Below the pieces are notes generated by a model. It searched no databases. It worked only from the letters and a program-made list of their open reading frames with translations, and was not told the DNA's origin. Positions 28,417-36,991 of a stretch of 64,000 bases of DNA are shown piece by piece; within the stretch, counting starts at the first letter, position 1; each line of letters starts with the position of its first letter. The stretch is from Fictibacillus aquaticus (lineage in GTDB: Bacteria > Bacillota > Bacilli > Bacillales > Fictibacillaceae). Location: contig NZ_NOII01000001.1 of NCBI RefSeq assembly GCF_002245695.1, positions 620,001-684,000 on the forward strand, written 5' to 3'. A program made the position numbers and the translations under genes.

Positions 28417-29313
28417 TCAGCCCTCCCATTCTATTCCCTTGATGGATTCATAAATCATTCTAGTCATTGGTGTATCTATGCCTTTTTTTTCACCGCTTGT
28501 TATTATATAACCGCTGATGCTGTCAATTTCCGTTTTCCGGCCAGAATCGATATCCCTTAACATGGATGATCTGTTATTCTTTGTATTTCGGCATACTCGG
28601 TATAAATCCTCCAATAGTCCATCTTTTTGTTTTTGCAGCTCAAGCACTTGAAGAGCCTCATCAAAAAGATATTCCATCAGCTTCAGATAGTGAGGGTTTT
28701 CAAGCAGCATCCCATTCTTGATCTTAAATAAAGCTGTTACTGGATTGATAGCAGCATTGATCAGCAGTTTCTCTGAAAGCATTGGTATGTAAGCAGCATT
28801 CTGCTCAACTTTTGTGGTATCACCGAACAGATTTTCCCAATTGAAGTCTGGTTTTACGATAACAGGGGCAACTCTTATCCGCCCTTCGCCAGCATGGTAT
28901 ACAGCGTTATCCTTTTCTTTCATCACTCCATGTTCCGCGACACCAGCCCATACCTTTCTTTCTTTGCCAGCAAGTTCCTCCATCAGCTCTACATGTGACA
29001 TACCATTTTGCAGAAAAAGAAATGTTTTGCCTTTACTAAGATCAGAAACCAGCAGTTTTGCTAATTGTGCCAGTGCCGGCTGCTTCACACATATCACTAT
29101 GATATCTTCTTCGAAAGCAAGGGAATCTATGGAATAAGCATGTACCTGGATTACCTTTTCCATTCCTTCATTTTTATACAGCAATCCATTTTCTCTTAAT
29201 AAAGAAGCTTGTTTTTCTGTTCTGCAATAAATAGCTGTATTCACCTGCTGTCTCTCGAGCAGACACGCCATAAGCAGACCGATTGCTCCTCCCCCAATAA
29301 CGGCTACTCTCAT
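28417..29313 (-). CDS. panE: 2-dehydropantoate 2-reductase (ketopantoate reductase)
   Basis: 298 residues from ATG at 29313, seven bases after GGGAGG; an upstream in-frame start is less likely. The N-terminal Rossmann motif RVAVIGGGAIGLLMACLL binds NADPH. The C-terminal helical ApbA domain has KLLINAAINPVTALFKIKNG with the catalytic lysine region. It reduces ketopantoate to pantoate for coenzyme A synthesis. Homologue of B. subtilis ylbQ in the same position. Confidence 0.93.
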   Translation of the reverse strand: MRVAVIGGGAIGLLMACLLERQQVNTAIYCRTEKQASLLRENGLLYKNEGMEKVIQVHAYSIDSLAFEEDIIVICVKQPALAQLAKLLVSDLSKGKTFLFLQNGMSHVELMEELAGKERKVWAGVAEHGVMKEKDNAVYHAGEGRIRVAPVIVKPDFNWENLFGDTTKVEQNAAYIPMLSEKLLINAAINPVTALFKIKNGMLLENPHYLKLMEYLFDEALQVLELQKQKDGLLEDLYRVCRNTKNNRSSMLRDIDSGRKTEIDSISGYIITSGEKKGIDTPMTRMIYESIKGIEWEG

Positions 29314-29402
29314 GATATTGCCTCCCAACCTATAAACGCTCTATTCCTATTATATACCGGAAAAGATATCCCATCTCGTTAAGGCATCTCTCCTATAAAA
29401 AA

Positions 29403-29430
29403 ATCCGCCTCTTAACGTATAGAGGCGGAT
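29403..29430 (-). terminator. Terminator of the acyl-CoA carboxylase operon
   Basis: ATCCGCCTCT pairs perfectly with AGAGGCGGAT around TAACGTAT; reading leftward it ends in a run of T residues. It lies five bases past the carboxyltransferase stop codon. Confidence 0.88.
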
Positions 29431-29435
29431 CTTCC

Positions 29436-30974
29436 TTACACTGGATATACCGGATGTTTTCTTTCGCTAAAGACCATTTCTTTGGACTCATAGAATGCAA
29501 GCCGTCCTGCCAACGTTTCCCTTAATGAGGATGCCGGAACGATGTCATCGATAATCATTTCAGAAGCGAGTTTATAGATATCGATGTGCTCTTTATATTC
29601 CTGATGCTTCTGCTGAACAAACTGAATTTTTTCTTTCGGGTCTTCTATTTCATTAATTTTATTGGAGTACACAGCGTTAACAGCCGCTTCAGGTCCCATA
29701 ACGGCGATTTGCGCAGTCGGCAAGGCGATGCAGCAATCCGGTTCAAACGCAGGGCCTGCCATCGCATAAAGTCCTGCTCCATACGCCTTTCTTACGATAA
29801 CTGAAATTTTCGGAACCGTTACATCGCTCATTGCTGCGATGAGCTTTGCTCCGTGGCGGATGATGCCTGCCCGTTCTACTTTCGTTCCAATCATGAATCC
29901 AGGAACGTCAGCTAAGAAGATGATTGGAATCGAGAATGCGTCGCACAGTGTGATAAACCGAGCGGCCTTATCAGCAGAATCAACAAAAAGTACGCCGCCT
30001 TTCACTTTCGGCTGGTTGGCCACAAGTCCGACCACTCTTCCGCTAATCCTCGCAAAGCCTGTAACGATTTCCTGCGCGAACAGCTTTTTCATCTCAAAAA
30101 AACTGCCCTCGTCCACTAGTCTGTCTATAAATTCATACATATCAAATGGTACGTTTTGGTTCTCAGGCACGATCGCCTCAAGCTGTCTTCCCTCAATAGG
30201 ATCTCGGCTTTCCGTTTGCTCAGGCTTTTCTTTGTAGTTAGCAGGAAAGTAGCTTAAATAATTTCTTGCCGTGCTGATTGCTTCTTTTTCATCAAGAGCA
30301 AGAAAATCTCCGCACCCGCTCACTGAACAGTGCATACGAGCTCCGCCCATCTCCTCTAACGTCACCTTCTCGCCAATAACTTTTTCCGCCATTCGCGGTG
30401 AACCGAGGTACATAGAGGCATTCTGGTCAACCATGATGACAATATCACAAAAAGCAGGAATGTATGCTCCCCCCGCTGCTGAAGGGCCAAATAAGATACA
30501 TACTTGAGGGATCATACCGGACATCTTCACTTGATTGTAAAAGATTTTTCCCGCACCTCTCCTGTTCGGGAACATGTCAATCTGGTCGGTGATGCGCGCA
30601 CCCGCAGAGTCGACTAGATAAAGCATCGGTACTTTCAGTTTCTTCGCCGTTTCCTGAATGCGGATGATTTTCTCTACTGTTCTCGCACCCCAGCTTCCAG
30701 CTTTAACAGTAGAGTCGTTTGCCATCACACATACTGTCTGGCCGTTCACTTTTCCGATAGCAGTAACGACACCATCGGCAGGGAGATCTCCAGCCTGGTT
30801 GTTAGCAAACATCGCATCTTCTACGCTGTATTCACCGCTGTCAAACAGCAGCTGCAGTCTTTCCCTTACGAACATTTTATTTTGCGCAGCATTCTTTTCG
30901 TGATATTTAGACGCGCCGCCTGCCGTAATTTTCTCTATATTTTCTTTGAGACGTTCATCGAGCTTTACTGTCAT
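29436..30974 (-). CDS. Acyl-CoA carboxylase, carboxyltransferase subunit (YngE/PccB type)
   Basis: 512 residues with the two crotonase-like halves of biotin-dependent carboxyltransferases: acyl-CoA site FGPSAAGGAYIPAFCDIVIM in the N-half, and biotin-side DVPGFMIGTKVERAGIIRHG and RKAYGAGLYAMAGPAFEPD in the C-half. It moves CO2 from carboxybiotin to an acyl-CoA, probably propionyl- or methylcrotonyl-CoA; the substrate cannot be set by eye. ATG at 30974 follows GGAGGG by four bases. A perfect palindrome lies just upstream. It is the last of three co-directional genes. Confidence 0.9.
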   Translation of the reverse strand: MTVKLDERLKENIEKITAGGASKYHEKNAAQNKMFVRERLQLLFDSGEYSVEDAMFANNQAGDLPADGVVTAIGKVNGQTVCVMANDSTVKAGSWGARTVEKIIRIQETAKKLKVPMLYLVDSAGARITDQIDMFPNRRGAGKIFYNQVKMSGMIPQVCILFGPSAAGGAYIPAFCDIVIMVDQNASMYLGSPRMAEKVIGEKVTLEEMGGARMHCSVSGCGDFLALDEKEAISTARNYLSYFPANYKEKPEQTESRDPIEGRQLEAIVPENQNVPFDMYEFIDRLVDEGSFFEMKKLFAQEIVTGFARISGRVVGLVANQPKVKGGVLFVDSADKAARFITLCDAFSIPIIFLADVPGFMIGTKVERAGIIRHGAKLIAAMSDVTVPKISVIVRKAYGAGLYAMAGPAFEPDCCIALPTAQIAVMGPEAAVNAVYSNKINEIEDPKEKIQFVQQKHQEYKEHIDIYKLASEMIIDDIVPASSLRETLAGRLAFYESKEMVFSERKHPVYPV

Positions 30975-30988
30975 GGTACCCTCCATTC

Positions 30989-31014
30989 GCAATCTGAGCG
31001 TCCGCTCAGATTGC
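30989..31014 (-). promoter_or_regulatory. Perfect 12-bp inverted repeat between the BCCP and carboxyltransferase genes
   Basis: GCAATCTGAGCG (30989-31000) and CGCTCAGATTGC (31003-31014) are exact complements separated by TC. It fills the gap between the carrier stop and the carboxyltransferase ribosome site. It could be an mRNA hairpin that sets subunit ratios, or an operator for a TetR-type repressor, which often bind TGAGCG-N2-CGCTCA-like palindromes. There is no following T-run, so it is not a terminator. Confidence 0.6.
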
Positions 31015-31023
31015 CGCCGCAAA

Positions 31024-31236
31024 TTATTTTAATACGACAAGTACGTCGCCTTCATTTACAAAATCACCAGAAGCTACTTTTAATTCAGCAACCGTTCCTT
31101 CCTCAGAAGCATCAATTGGAATCTCCATTTTCATTGACTCTAAAATAATGACGCTTTGTCCGGCTGAGACGGTGTCTCCTTCTGCTACTAGTACTTGCCA
31201 CACGGTTCCTGCCATAGATGCTGTAATTTCTTTCAT
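31024..31236 (-). CDS. Biotin carboxyl carrier protein (YngHB-like, 70 residues)
   Basis: A single biotinyl domain whose biotinylated lysine is K36 in LESMKMEIP. At 70 residues it is a stand-alone carrier like B. subtilis YngHB, and it lacks the proline/alanine-rich extension of AccB. It sits between the biotin carboxylase and carboxyltransferase genes and must carry CO2 between their active sites. Confidence 0.93.
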   Translation of the reverse strand: MKEITASMAGTVWQVLVAEGDTVSAGQSVIILESMKMEIPIDASEEGTVAELKVASGDFVNEGDVLVVLK

Positions 31237-31260
31237 GAGTTTCTCTCCTCTTTTTCTTCG

Positions 31261-32601
31261 TTACTTTTTCGTCGGCTGTTTTGCCAAAAAGGCTGTTGTA
31301 TAATCACCTTTACGGAATTGCTCATCACTAAGTATTCTTTGGAACAATGCAGCATTTGTTTTGAGTCCCTCAATAGTCAGGTCACTGAAGAATTTTTCCG
31401 CTTCAGATATGACGGACTCTCTTGTGGAATCGCTTACAATTATCTTCGCGATCATCGGATCATAAAAAGGAGTAACAGAGTTTCCTTGTTTATAACCGCA
31501 GTCCACTCTAACCTTTTCATTTTCAGGGAGTATAAGTTGATTGATACTGCCTGGCGATGGCATAAATGTGACAGGATCTTCTGCATAAAGCCTGAATTCC
31601 ATCGAGTGGCCGGCTGCTCTAATTTCATCCTGCGTAAGCGAAAGCGGTTTTCCATCCGCGACGTCCAGCTGCCATCCTACTAGATCAATGCCAGTAATCA
31701 TTTCTGTTACGGGATGCTCTACTTGAAGCCTTGTATTCATCTCAAGGAAATAGAAATCCCCGCTCTCACTGACGACAAATTCCACCGTTCCTGCATTTGT
31801 GTAGCTGACTGCTTTTGCAGAAAGTACGGCTGCCTGTGTGATTTTATTTCTAAGCTCTTCTGTCAAAAACGGAGAAGGAGTTTCTTCTATAACTTTCTGG
31901 TTGCGACGCTGCACGCTGCAATCACGCTCATACAAATGAACAATATTTCCAAAACTGTCCCCAAAGATCTGAACTTCGATGTGGCGAGCATTCTCGATAT
32001 ATTTTTCAATAAACATCGATCCGTTCCCAAAATATGAGAGCGCTCTTTGCTGGCTTGATGCAAAATGCTGAATGAGCATTGCCTCATTATCGCATTTAAT
32101 CATCCCGATTCCCCCGCCGCCGCCGCTTGCCTTCAGCATGACTGGATAACCGATGGATTGAGCGATTTTCACACCTTCCTCCACGTCCGCAACAGGTTCA
32201 ATCGTTCCCGGTACAACAGGAACACCAGCTTCAAGCATCGTTTTACGGGCAATAATCTTGTCTCCCATTTTCTCTACTGTCTGCCAGTCTGGTCCAATAA
32301 ACTTAATCCCTGCTTCTTCAATCTTTCTGGCAAAAGTTGAATTCTCAGAAAGCAGTCCGTAGCCTGGATGAACCGCATCGGCTCCTTCAGATACTGCGAT
32401 TTCTATAATTTTATCACTGTTCAAATAAGATTTTGCCACGGGCGGTTCGCCGATGCGAAAAGCATAATCCGCTTCGCTCACAAAAGGAAGCTCCGCATCC
32501 GCATCTGAGTATACAGCTATCGTCTCGATGCCCCGATCCTTGCATGTCTTAATAATTCTTAATGCAATTTCACCGCGGTTTGCTATCAATACTTTTTTCA
32601 T
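31261..32601 (-). CDS. Biotin carboxylase subunit of acyl-CoA carboxylase (YngHA-like)
   Basis: 446 residues. ATP-grasp biotin carboxylase with KVLIANRGEIALRIIKTCKD, the glycine-rich loop KASGGGGGIGM, HIEVQIFGDSFGNIVHLYER and catalytic EMNTRLQVEHPVTEMITG. ATG at 32601 lies five bases after GGGAGGAGG. It heads the three-gene operon, which has no accompanying leucine- or propionate-degradation genes in this window. The housekeeping accBC pair is not in the window, so this is probably the second, degradative carboxylase, but that is inferred from the YngH-like organisation. Confidence 0.92.
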   Translation of the reverse strand: MKKVLIANRGEIALRIIKTCKDRGIETIAVYSDADAELPFVSEADYAFRIGEPPVAKSYLNSDKIIEIAVSEGADAVHPGYGLLSENSTFARKIEEAGIKFIGPDWQTVEKMGDKIIARKTMLEAGVPVVPGTIEPVADVEEGVKIAQSIGYPVMLKASGGGGGIGMIKCDNEAMLIQHFASSQQRALSYFGNGSMFIEKYIENARHIEVQIFGDSFGNIVHLYERDCSVQRRNQKVIEETPSPFLTEELRNKITQAAVLSAKAVSYTNAGTVEFVVSESGDFYFLEMNTRLQVEHPVTEMITGIDLVGWQLDVADGKPLSLTQDEIRAAGHSMEFRLYAEDPVTFMPSPGSINQLILPENEKVRVDCGYKQGNSVTPFYDPMIAKIIVSDSTRESVISEAEKFFSDLTIEGLKTNAALFQRILSDEQFRKGDYTTAFLAKQPTKK

Positions 32602-32769
32602 TTTATCCTCCTCCCTGGTGTTCAATATGCGTTTTTCGACAACTAGTCCGCTATTTCCTTTTTTTCTGACGCGAAATGAAATGAATATTTCATTTTTAAA
32701 GAATTTTTCGCCTTTTTATTATATACTATTGTTAAAGATAACAGAATATTTAACAAGGGGGCTTCACAT

Positions 32770-33246
32770 ATGAACTACGAAGTGAAAAGACTGGTCGTAA
32801 ACTACAAGACCCTTGAGGAGTTCAAGCAGTTCAAAGAATACGGCATACAAGAACTATCCATGCTTGAAGATCTTCAAGATAACATCATTGAAAACGACAG
32901 TGAATCTCCGTTCTACGGAATCTATTATGGCGATAAGCTCGTTGCAAGAATGAGTTTATATAAGATTGAATCCGCTTACGATAAATACTTTGAGCCAAGC
33001 GAAGGCTATCTGGAGCTGTGGAAGCTAGAGGTTCTTCCACACTATAAAGGCAAAGGCCTAGGAAGCGCACTAGTCGAATATGCAAAAACGTTTAACCTAC
33101 CTGTCAAAACTAACGGAAGGCAGCAATCGAGCGGCTTTTGGGAGAAAATGGGCTTCGAGCCTGTTTCATACGTAGAGGAAAGAGACCGCGGTGAGAATCC
33201 ATATGTATGGTATCCACAAGGTGTAAGTGAACAGAGGCTTGCCTGA
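32770..33246 (+). CDS. ylbP: YlbP-like GNAT N-acetyltransferase
   Basis: 158 residues. The GNAT acetyl-CoA site is VLPHYKGKGLGSALVEYAK, followed by GFWEKMGFEPV in beta strand 7. Length, sequence and place between panE and gerR match B. subtilis YlbP, whose substrate is unknown. Ribosome site AAGGGGG lies before ATG. A TATACT -10-like hexamer at 32722-32727 could drive it, though its -35 is weak. It converges on the gerR-like gene at a shared terminator. Confidence 0.88.
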   Translation: MNYEVKRLVVNYKTLEEFKQFKEYGIQELSMLEDLQDNIIENDSESPFYGIYYGDKLVARMSLYKIESAYDKYFEPSEGYLELWKLEVLPHYKGKGLGSALVEYAKTFNLPVKTNGRQQSSGFWEKMGFEPVSYVEERDRGENPYVWYPQGVSEQRLA

Positions 33247-33264
33247 ATAATAGTATGAAAACGC

Positions 33265-33296
33265 AAAAGCAGGATGGCATGTGCCATCCTGCTTTT
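33265..33296. terminator. Bidirectional terminator between ylbP and the gerR-like gene
   Basis: A perfect 15-bp stem AAAAGCAGGATGGCA / TGCCATCCTGCTTTT with a two-base centre, T-rich on the plus side and reading as T-rich on the minus side, lies between convergent genes. The gerR-like stop codon touches its right edge. Confidence 0.9.
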
Positions 33297-33873
33297 ATTT
33301 TTGCTGCATCGTTTCGAGCTCCTGAGGCTCCCTGCGCTTCCTTGCGCGGTCCATAATGCCGATAAGAGCTTTATAATCCTCACAGACGATAGAATATTCT
33401 TTATTCAGTCTTTCTAAGCTGTCTTGCAGCTCTGCATGACGGCTTTCCAGATCGAGCAGCTGCTGCCTTAGAGAATGGTTCTCCTCACCAAGCGGCGCAT
33501 TTTCCGCATTTTTCAATTTCAAATCCTGCAGAAAGAGTATGACTTTATCAATAAAAGCGCTGCTGCGATACGAATCCGTTGCTTCATTTTGCGAAACGTA
33601 CACCTCAGGTTCATTCCATTTTTCTTTCTTGGAGGATTTCCCTTTATTTCTTTCTTTTCTTTGTTTTTTTGCTAATGAAATGGCTGTATCATATTGCTTT
33701 CTGATCAGCGAATTCCATCTGAAACCGCAGGCTGCCGGAGTCCTTGACAGCTTCTCTCCAACTTCTTCAAATGCCAGAAGCTGGGTGCTTCCCTCTCTTA
33801 TATGTTTGAGTGTCACCTCGGCCAAAAGCAGATCTTCATCCTGAGTCCAGGCGTCCTGGCGCATTGCAGTCAA
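33295..33873 (-). CDS. gerR: RsfA-family sporulation transcription regulator (GerR/YlbO-like)
   Basis: 192 residues from TTG at 33873. An N-terminal Myb/SANT-like helix-turn-helix domain ([20 protein letters not shown] ... [20 protein letters not shown]) is followed by a basic linker and a C-terminal coiled coil (about 125-175). B. subtilis YlbO (GerR) in this place is made under SigE and modulates mother-cell genes. The TTG start is preceded by GGGAGGG six bases away; an ATG three codons later is the alternative. Confidence 0.85.
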   Translation of the reverse strand: MTAMRQDAWTQDEDLLLAEVTLKHIREGSTQLLAFEEVGEKLSRTPAACGFRWNSLIRKQYDTAISLAKKQRKERNKGKSSKKEKWNEPEVYVSQNEATDSYRSSAFIDKVILFLQDLKLKNAENAPLGEENHSLRQQLLDLESRHAELQDSLERLNKEYSIVCEDYKALIGIMDRARKRREPQELETMQQK

Positions 33874-33977
33874 TCTTATCCCTCCCAAATTAAGTCGTAT
33901 AACATAAATATGCATTTACTAGAAGAGATAGAAGTTTCTATTAACTGCTTTTTTTCCAGATCCAAAACAGTCTATAT

Positions 33978-34742
33978 TTAAGGTTTCCTGCTTAAAAATT
34001 CACGCACTCTCTCGTGATGTTCTTCAGATTCCCATAAAATGCTGCACCTCTTGATTTCTTCTGCTATTCTCGTTTCAAGCGATGCTTTGTCTACTTTGTC
34101 AAGAAGAAGCTGTTTGTACGACTGAATGACCCCCAGCGGCTGAAGAGTGTATCTTTTTAAATAGTTTCCAGCTGCACTCTTAATATCGCTGTCTTTAAAA
34201 ACATATTGCAAAAATTGGTTTTCGTAAGCCTGTTTAGAAGTAAAAAGGGAAGCACTGCAGAGCATGTCCAGAGCATTACTGCCCGATATTCTTTCAAGAA
34301 GATAAGATCCGCCTCCCCATCCCGTCGAAATCCCGAGCCTGCCCTGTATGAATCCGAGTTTTGCTTCCCCTGCCGCAAGTCTGATATCACAGGAAGCAGC
34401 CAATTCACAGCCACCGCCGACTGCAGTGCCGTTTATGAGTGCCGCTGAAAGCTTAGGAAAATAAAAAAGCGACTTTAAAATGCTTCCCATTTCAGAAAGC
34501 ATTACCAACGCTTCAGCTGAACTATTGAGCGAATGAAAAGCAGACAGATCGCCGCCAGAACAAAAAGCTTTTGACCCAGAACCGGTCACGACCAATATTT
34601 TTACTGCAGGATCATCTGCAGCCTGTCTGATATATTGTTTCATCTGAGCCATCACATCGAAATTGACCGCGTTCCTGATGTGAGGCCGGTTAATCGTCAG
34701 CCATCCGATTTCTTCTTTTACTTCATATAACACAGAAGGCAT
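33978..34742 (-). CDS. Crotonase-superfamily protein (enoyl-CoA hydratase/isomerase-like, possibly decarboxylase)
   Basis: 254 residues from ATG seven bases after GGGAGG. Oxyanion-hole segments FCSGGDLSAF (about 60-69) and GTAVGGGCELAASCDI (about 105-120) are present, with the first catalytic glutamate E113. The position of the second hydratase glutamate is occupied by Q133 (GFIQGRLGISTGWGGG), so simple hydration is unlikely. The GWGG motif recalls ethylmalonyl-CoA-decarboxylase-like members. It is not normally between rpmF and gerR in B. subtilis. A terminator separates it from rpmF. Confidence 0.8.
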   Translation of the reverse strand: MPSVLYEVKEEIGWLTINRPHIRNAVNFDVMAQMKQYIRQAADDPAVKILVVTGSGSKAFCSGGDLSAFHSLNSSAEALVMLSEMGSILKSLFYFPKLSAALINGTAVGGGCELAASCDIRLAAGEAKLGFIQGRLGISTGWGGGSYLLERISGSNALDMLCSASLFTSKQAYENQFLQYVFKDSDIKSAAGNYLKRYTLQPLGVIQSYKQLLLDKVDKASLETRIAEEIKRCSILWESEEHHERVREFLSRKP

Positions 34743-34793
34743 CTGTATTCCTCCCTCACCTTTAGTAAGCGCTTTCTTAAATATGTATATGAA

Positions 34794-34821
34794 AAAACAG
34801 GAAGCGTTAGCTCCCTGTTTT
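34794..34821 (-). terminator. Terminator of the ylbN-rpmF unit
   Basis: On the minus strand AAAACAGG pairs with CCTGTTTT, with an inner GAGC/GCTT stem and TAAC loop, and the right arm ends in TTTTTT. It lies a few bases past the rpmF stop. Confidence 0.8.
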
Positions 34822-34829
34822 AAATGCAA

Positions 34830-35003
34830 TTACTTGCTTACTACTTCTTTTCCTTTGTAGCTGCCACACTCACGGCATACACGGTGAGATAGTTTGTATT
34901 CACCACAGTTTGAACATTTTACCATTCCTGGCATAGAAAGCTTGTAGTGTGTACGGCGCTTAGCTTGGCGAGTTTGGGAAGTTCTGCGAAAAGGTACTGC
35001 CAT
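34830..35003 (-). CDS. rpmF: Ribosomal protein L32 (bL32), zinc-ribbon form
   Basis: 57 residues starting [20 protein letters not shown], after AAGGAGGTGG. The zinc ribbon CSNC ... CREC is intact, so this is the zinc-containing (C+) paralogue rather than a zinc-independent one. It is part of the 50S subunit. It follows ylbN (DUF177) as in most bacteria. Confidence 0.98.
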   Translation of the reverse strand: MAVPFRRTSQTRQAKRRTHYKLSMPGMVKCSNCGEYKLSHRVCRECGSYKGKEVVSK

Positions 35004-35053
35004 TTGTTCCACCTCCTTAAAAGACTGGAGAAAAACGGGTTTTCCCGGATTCC

Positions 35054-35575
35054 TTATTTGTTTTCATCCTGATCAAAAAATTTAGCAAGACCAGCTAGTC
35101 TCGGATCAACGCGGTTGTTTCTTTCTTCTTCAGTAATGCGCTGCCACCCTTTGCCTGTGTTAGGCGCCGGGCCTTCATCAACACCGACAGCTGTGATCTT
35201 CAGAGGCTTTTCAAGCAGGATGTGCTCTTCCACGATCGGGAGGAGATCCAAATAATGCCCGTCAACTTTATGAAGATTGTCTTCATCCCCAACAGCCGGG
35301 AAATCCGGGTTAAGTACAAAGATCTCGGTCGTTTTTACTGAGAAAGGAAATTCCACATCGGCGAGGGTATTTGCACAAGGCAATACCATCTTACCTTCTA
35401 TAGTCATATAGAACGTAGCTTTTTGCTGGTTCACATCCGCATGGCCTTTGACGTGGACAGGTGATATGCTCCTTATTTCGGGATCTTTTTCAAGAACACC
35501 TGAAGCATCTGCCTGCTCCTCAAAGTTCAGCGGTTTGCGATAGAAATTTTTCAATTCCTGTAGTGACCATTTCAT
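35054..35575 (-). CDS. ylbN: YlbN, DUF177 (YceD-family) protein
   Basis: 173 residues of the DUF177 family ([20 protein letters not shown] ... [18 protein letters not shown] ... [11 protein letters not shown]). The family is nearly always encoded next to rpmF and is implicated in 23S rRNA or large-subunit accumulation. It is transcribed with rpmF, 50 bases upstream of it. Confidence 0.93.
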   Translation of the reverse strand: MKWSLQELKNFYRKPLNFEEQADASGVLEKDPEIRSISPVHVKGHADVNQQKATFYMTIEGKMVLPCANTLADVEFPFSVKTTEIFVLNPDFPAVGDEDNLHKVDGHYLDLLPIVEEHILLEKPLKITAVGVDEGPAPNTGKGWQRITEEERNNRVDPRLAGLAKFFDQDENK

Positions 35576-35720
35576 TAAAAATCACCTCAAGGCAACAGTA
35601 GTAATTATATCGGTCTAAATATAAAATGTCAATATGATATCTTTACACCGCACTTTTGATTTTACGCCTTTTTTTAGTAAAATAAAAGAGATAAATTCTA
35701 TTTTCTGAAAGGATTAGAAA

Positions 35721-36944
35721 ATGAACGCATGCGGTGTAGTTGTCGAATATAATCCGTTTCATAACGGGCATTATTATCATTTACAAGAAGCGCGAAAACA
35801 AACCGGAGCCGATTGCATGATCGCCTGCATGAGCGGCAATTACTTGCAGCGCGGCGAACCGGCCATCGTATCGAAATGGACACGGACAAAGATGGCGCTT
35901 TCTGGCGGTGCTGACATTGTCATCGAACTTCCTTACCCTTTTGCCACATCAAATGCCGAGTATTTCGCGTATGGAAGCATCTCCATATTAGAGGCAATGG
36001 GCGCAGAAGCATTCTGCTTTGGAAGCGAGTCAGGCAATATGGACGATTTTATCACTGCTGTTGACGTATTTCAATCCAGCCGCCATCAGCTTGATGCTAA
36101 AATATCGGAATTAATGGCAAAGGGCTATTCCTACCCTAAAACAAGTTCGATCGCATTCGCTGATATCGGCGGCCAAACTTTAGACCTGAGCACACCGAAC
36201 AACATACTCGGTTTCGAATATGTGAAAGCCTCGGTTTTAAACGGTTACTCAATAAGGCCAGAAACAATCCAGCGCAAGAGCGCTCAATATCACGATGAAG
36301 AACTGGGTAAAGGCGTGATCGCAAGTGCGACTGCGATCAGAAAAGCAATATTCTCCAGCAGCTCAGCTAACACAGCGGACTATCTGCCTTCACCTTCTTA
36401 CGATCTCTTAAATGAAGATCACAGCCGTTTTAATAAAATGAACTGGGAAATGCTTTTCCCGTTCTTCAAGTACAAAGTTCTCACTTCCACGAAGGAAAAG
36501 CTCTCTTCTTATTATCAAGTAGAAGAGGGGCTTGAGAACCGGATAAAAGAGTGTGTGCTTCATGCTGAAACATTTAATGAATATATGACTGCTTTGAAAA
36601 CGAAAAGGTATACATGGACAAGGCTTCAGCGGGCATCGCTTCATATCTTTGCTGATGCAGTCAAAGAAGAAATAAAAAGCGCTTTGAAATCTCCGCCGCC
36701 TTATCTGCGTGTTCTTGGAATGAGCAAAGCAGGTCAACAGTATCTGTCTCATATGAAAAAGAAGACGCCGCTTCCATTCGTTACGACGCTTTCTAAATTC
36801 AGCCACCCTTTACTGGAGCTTGAACTTCGCACATCAGCTGTATATTATCATATCGCTAAGAAAAGCAGTGGAACAGTCTTTAACGAGTACGCACAGCCTC
36901 CCGTCATGTTTGATGAGCGGGAGCAAGCTTTCAAAAATTCATAA
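35721..36944 (+). CDS. tmcAL: TmcAL (YlbM), tRNA-Met cytidine acetate ligase
   Basis: 407 residues. The N-terminal nucleotidyltransferase HxGH-type motif is VEYNPFHNGHYYHL; the rest matches the YlbM/DUF795 family (CMSGNYLQRGEPAIVSKWTR, ELPYPFATSNAEYFA). TmcAL makes ac4C at the wobble position of elongator tRNA-Met using acetate and ATP. It is divergent from ylbN and starts at ATG after AAAGGAT. Confidence 0.95.
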   Translation: MNACGVVVEYNPFHNGHYYHLQEARKQTGADCMIACMSGNYLQRGEPAIVSKWTRTKMALSGGADIVIELPYPFATSNAEYFAYGSISILEAMGAEAFCFGSESGNMDDFITAVDVFQSSRHQLDAKISELMAKGYSYPKTSSIAFADIGGQTLDLSTPNNILGFEYVKASVLNGYSIRPETIQRKSAQYHDEELGKGVIASATAIRKAIFSSSSANTADYLPSPSYDLLNEDHSRFNKMNWEMLFPFFKYKVLTSTKEKLSSYYQVEEGLENRIKECVLHAETFNEYMTALKTKRYTWTRLQRASLHIFADAVKEEIKSALKSPPPYLRVLGMSKAGQQYLSHMKKKTPLPFVTTLSKFSHPLLELELRTSAVYYHIAKKSSGTVFNEYAQPPVMFDEREQAFKNS

Positions 36945-36956
36945 TGCTTTAGCAAA

Positions 36957-36982
36957 AGCACGCGGACAGATGCCCGCGTGCT
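36957..36982. terminator. Terminator between tmcAL and ylbL
   Basis: AGCACGCGG (36957-36965) pairs with CCGCGTGCT (36974-36982) followed by CCTTTATTTTC. It lies between convergent genes and probably serves both. Confidence 0.85.
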
Positions 36983-36991
36983 CCTTTATTT

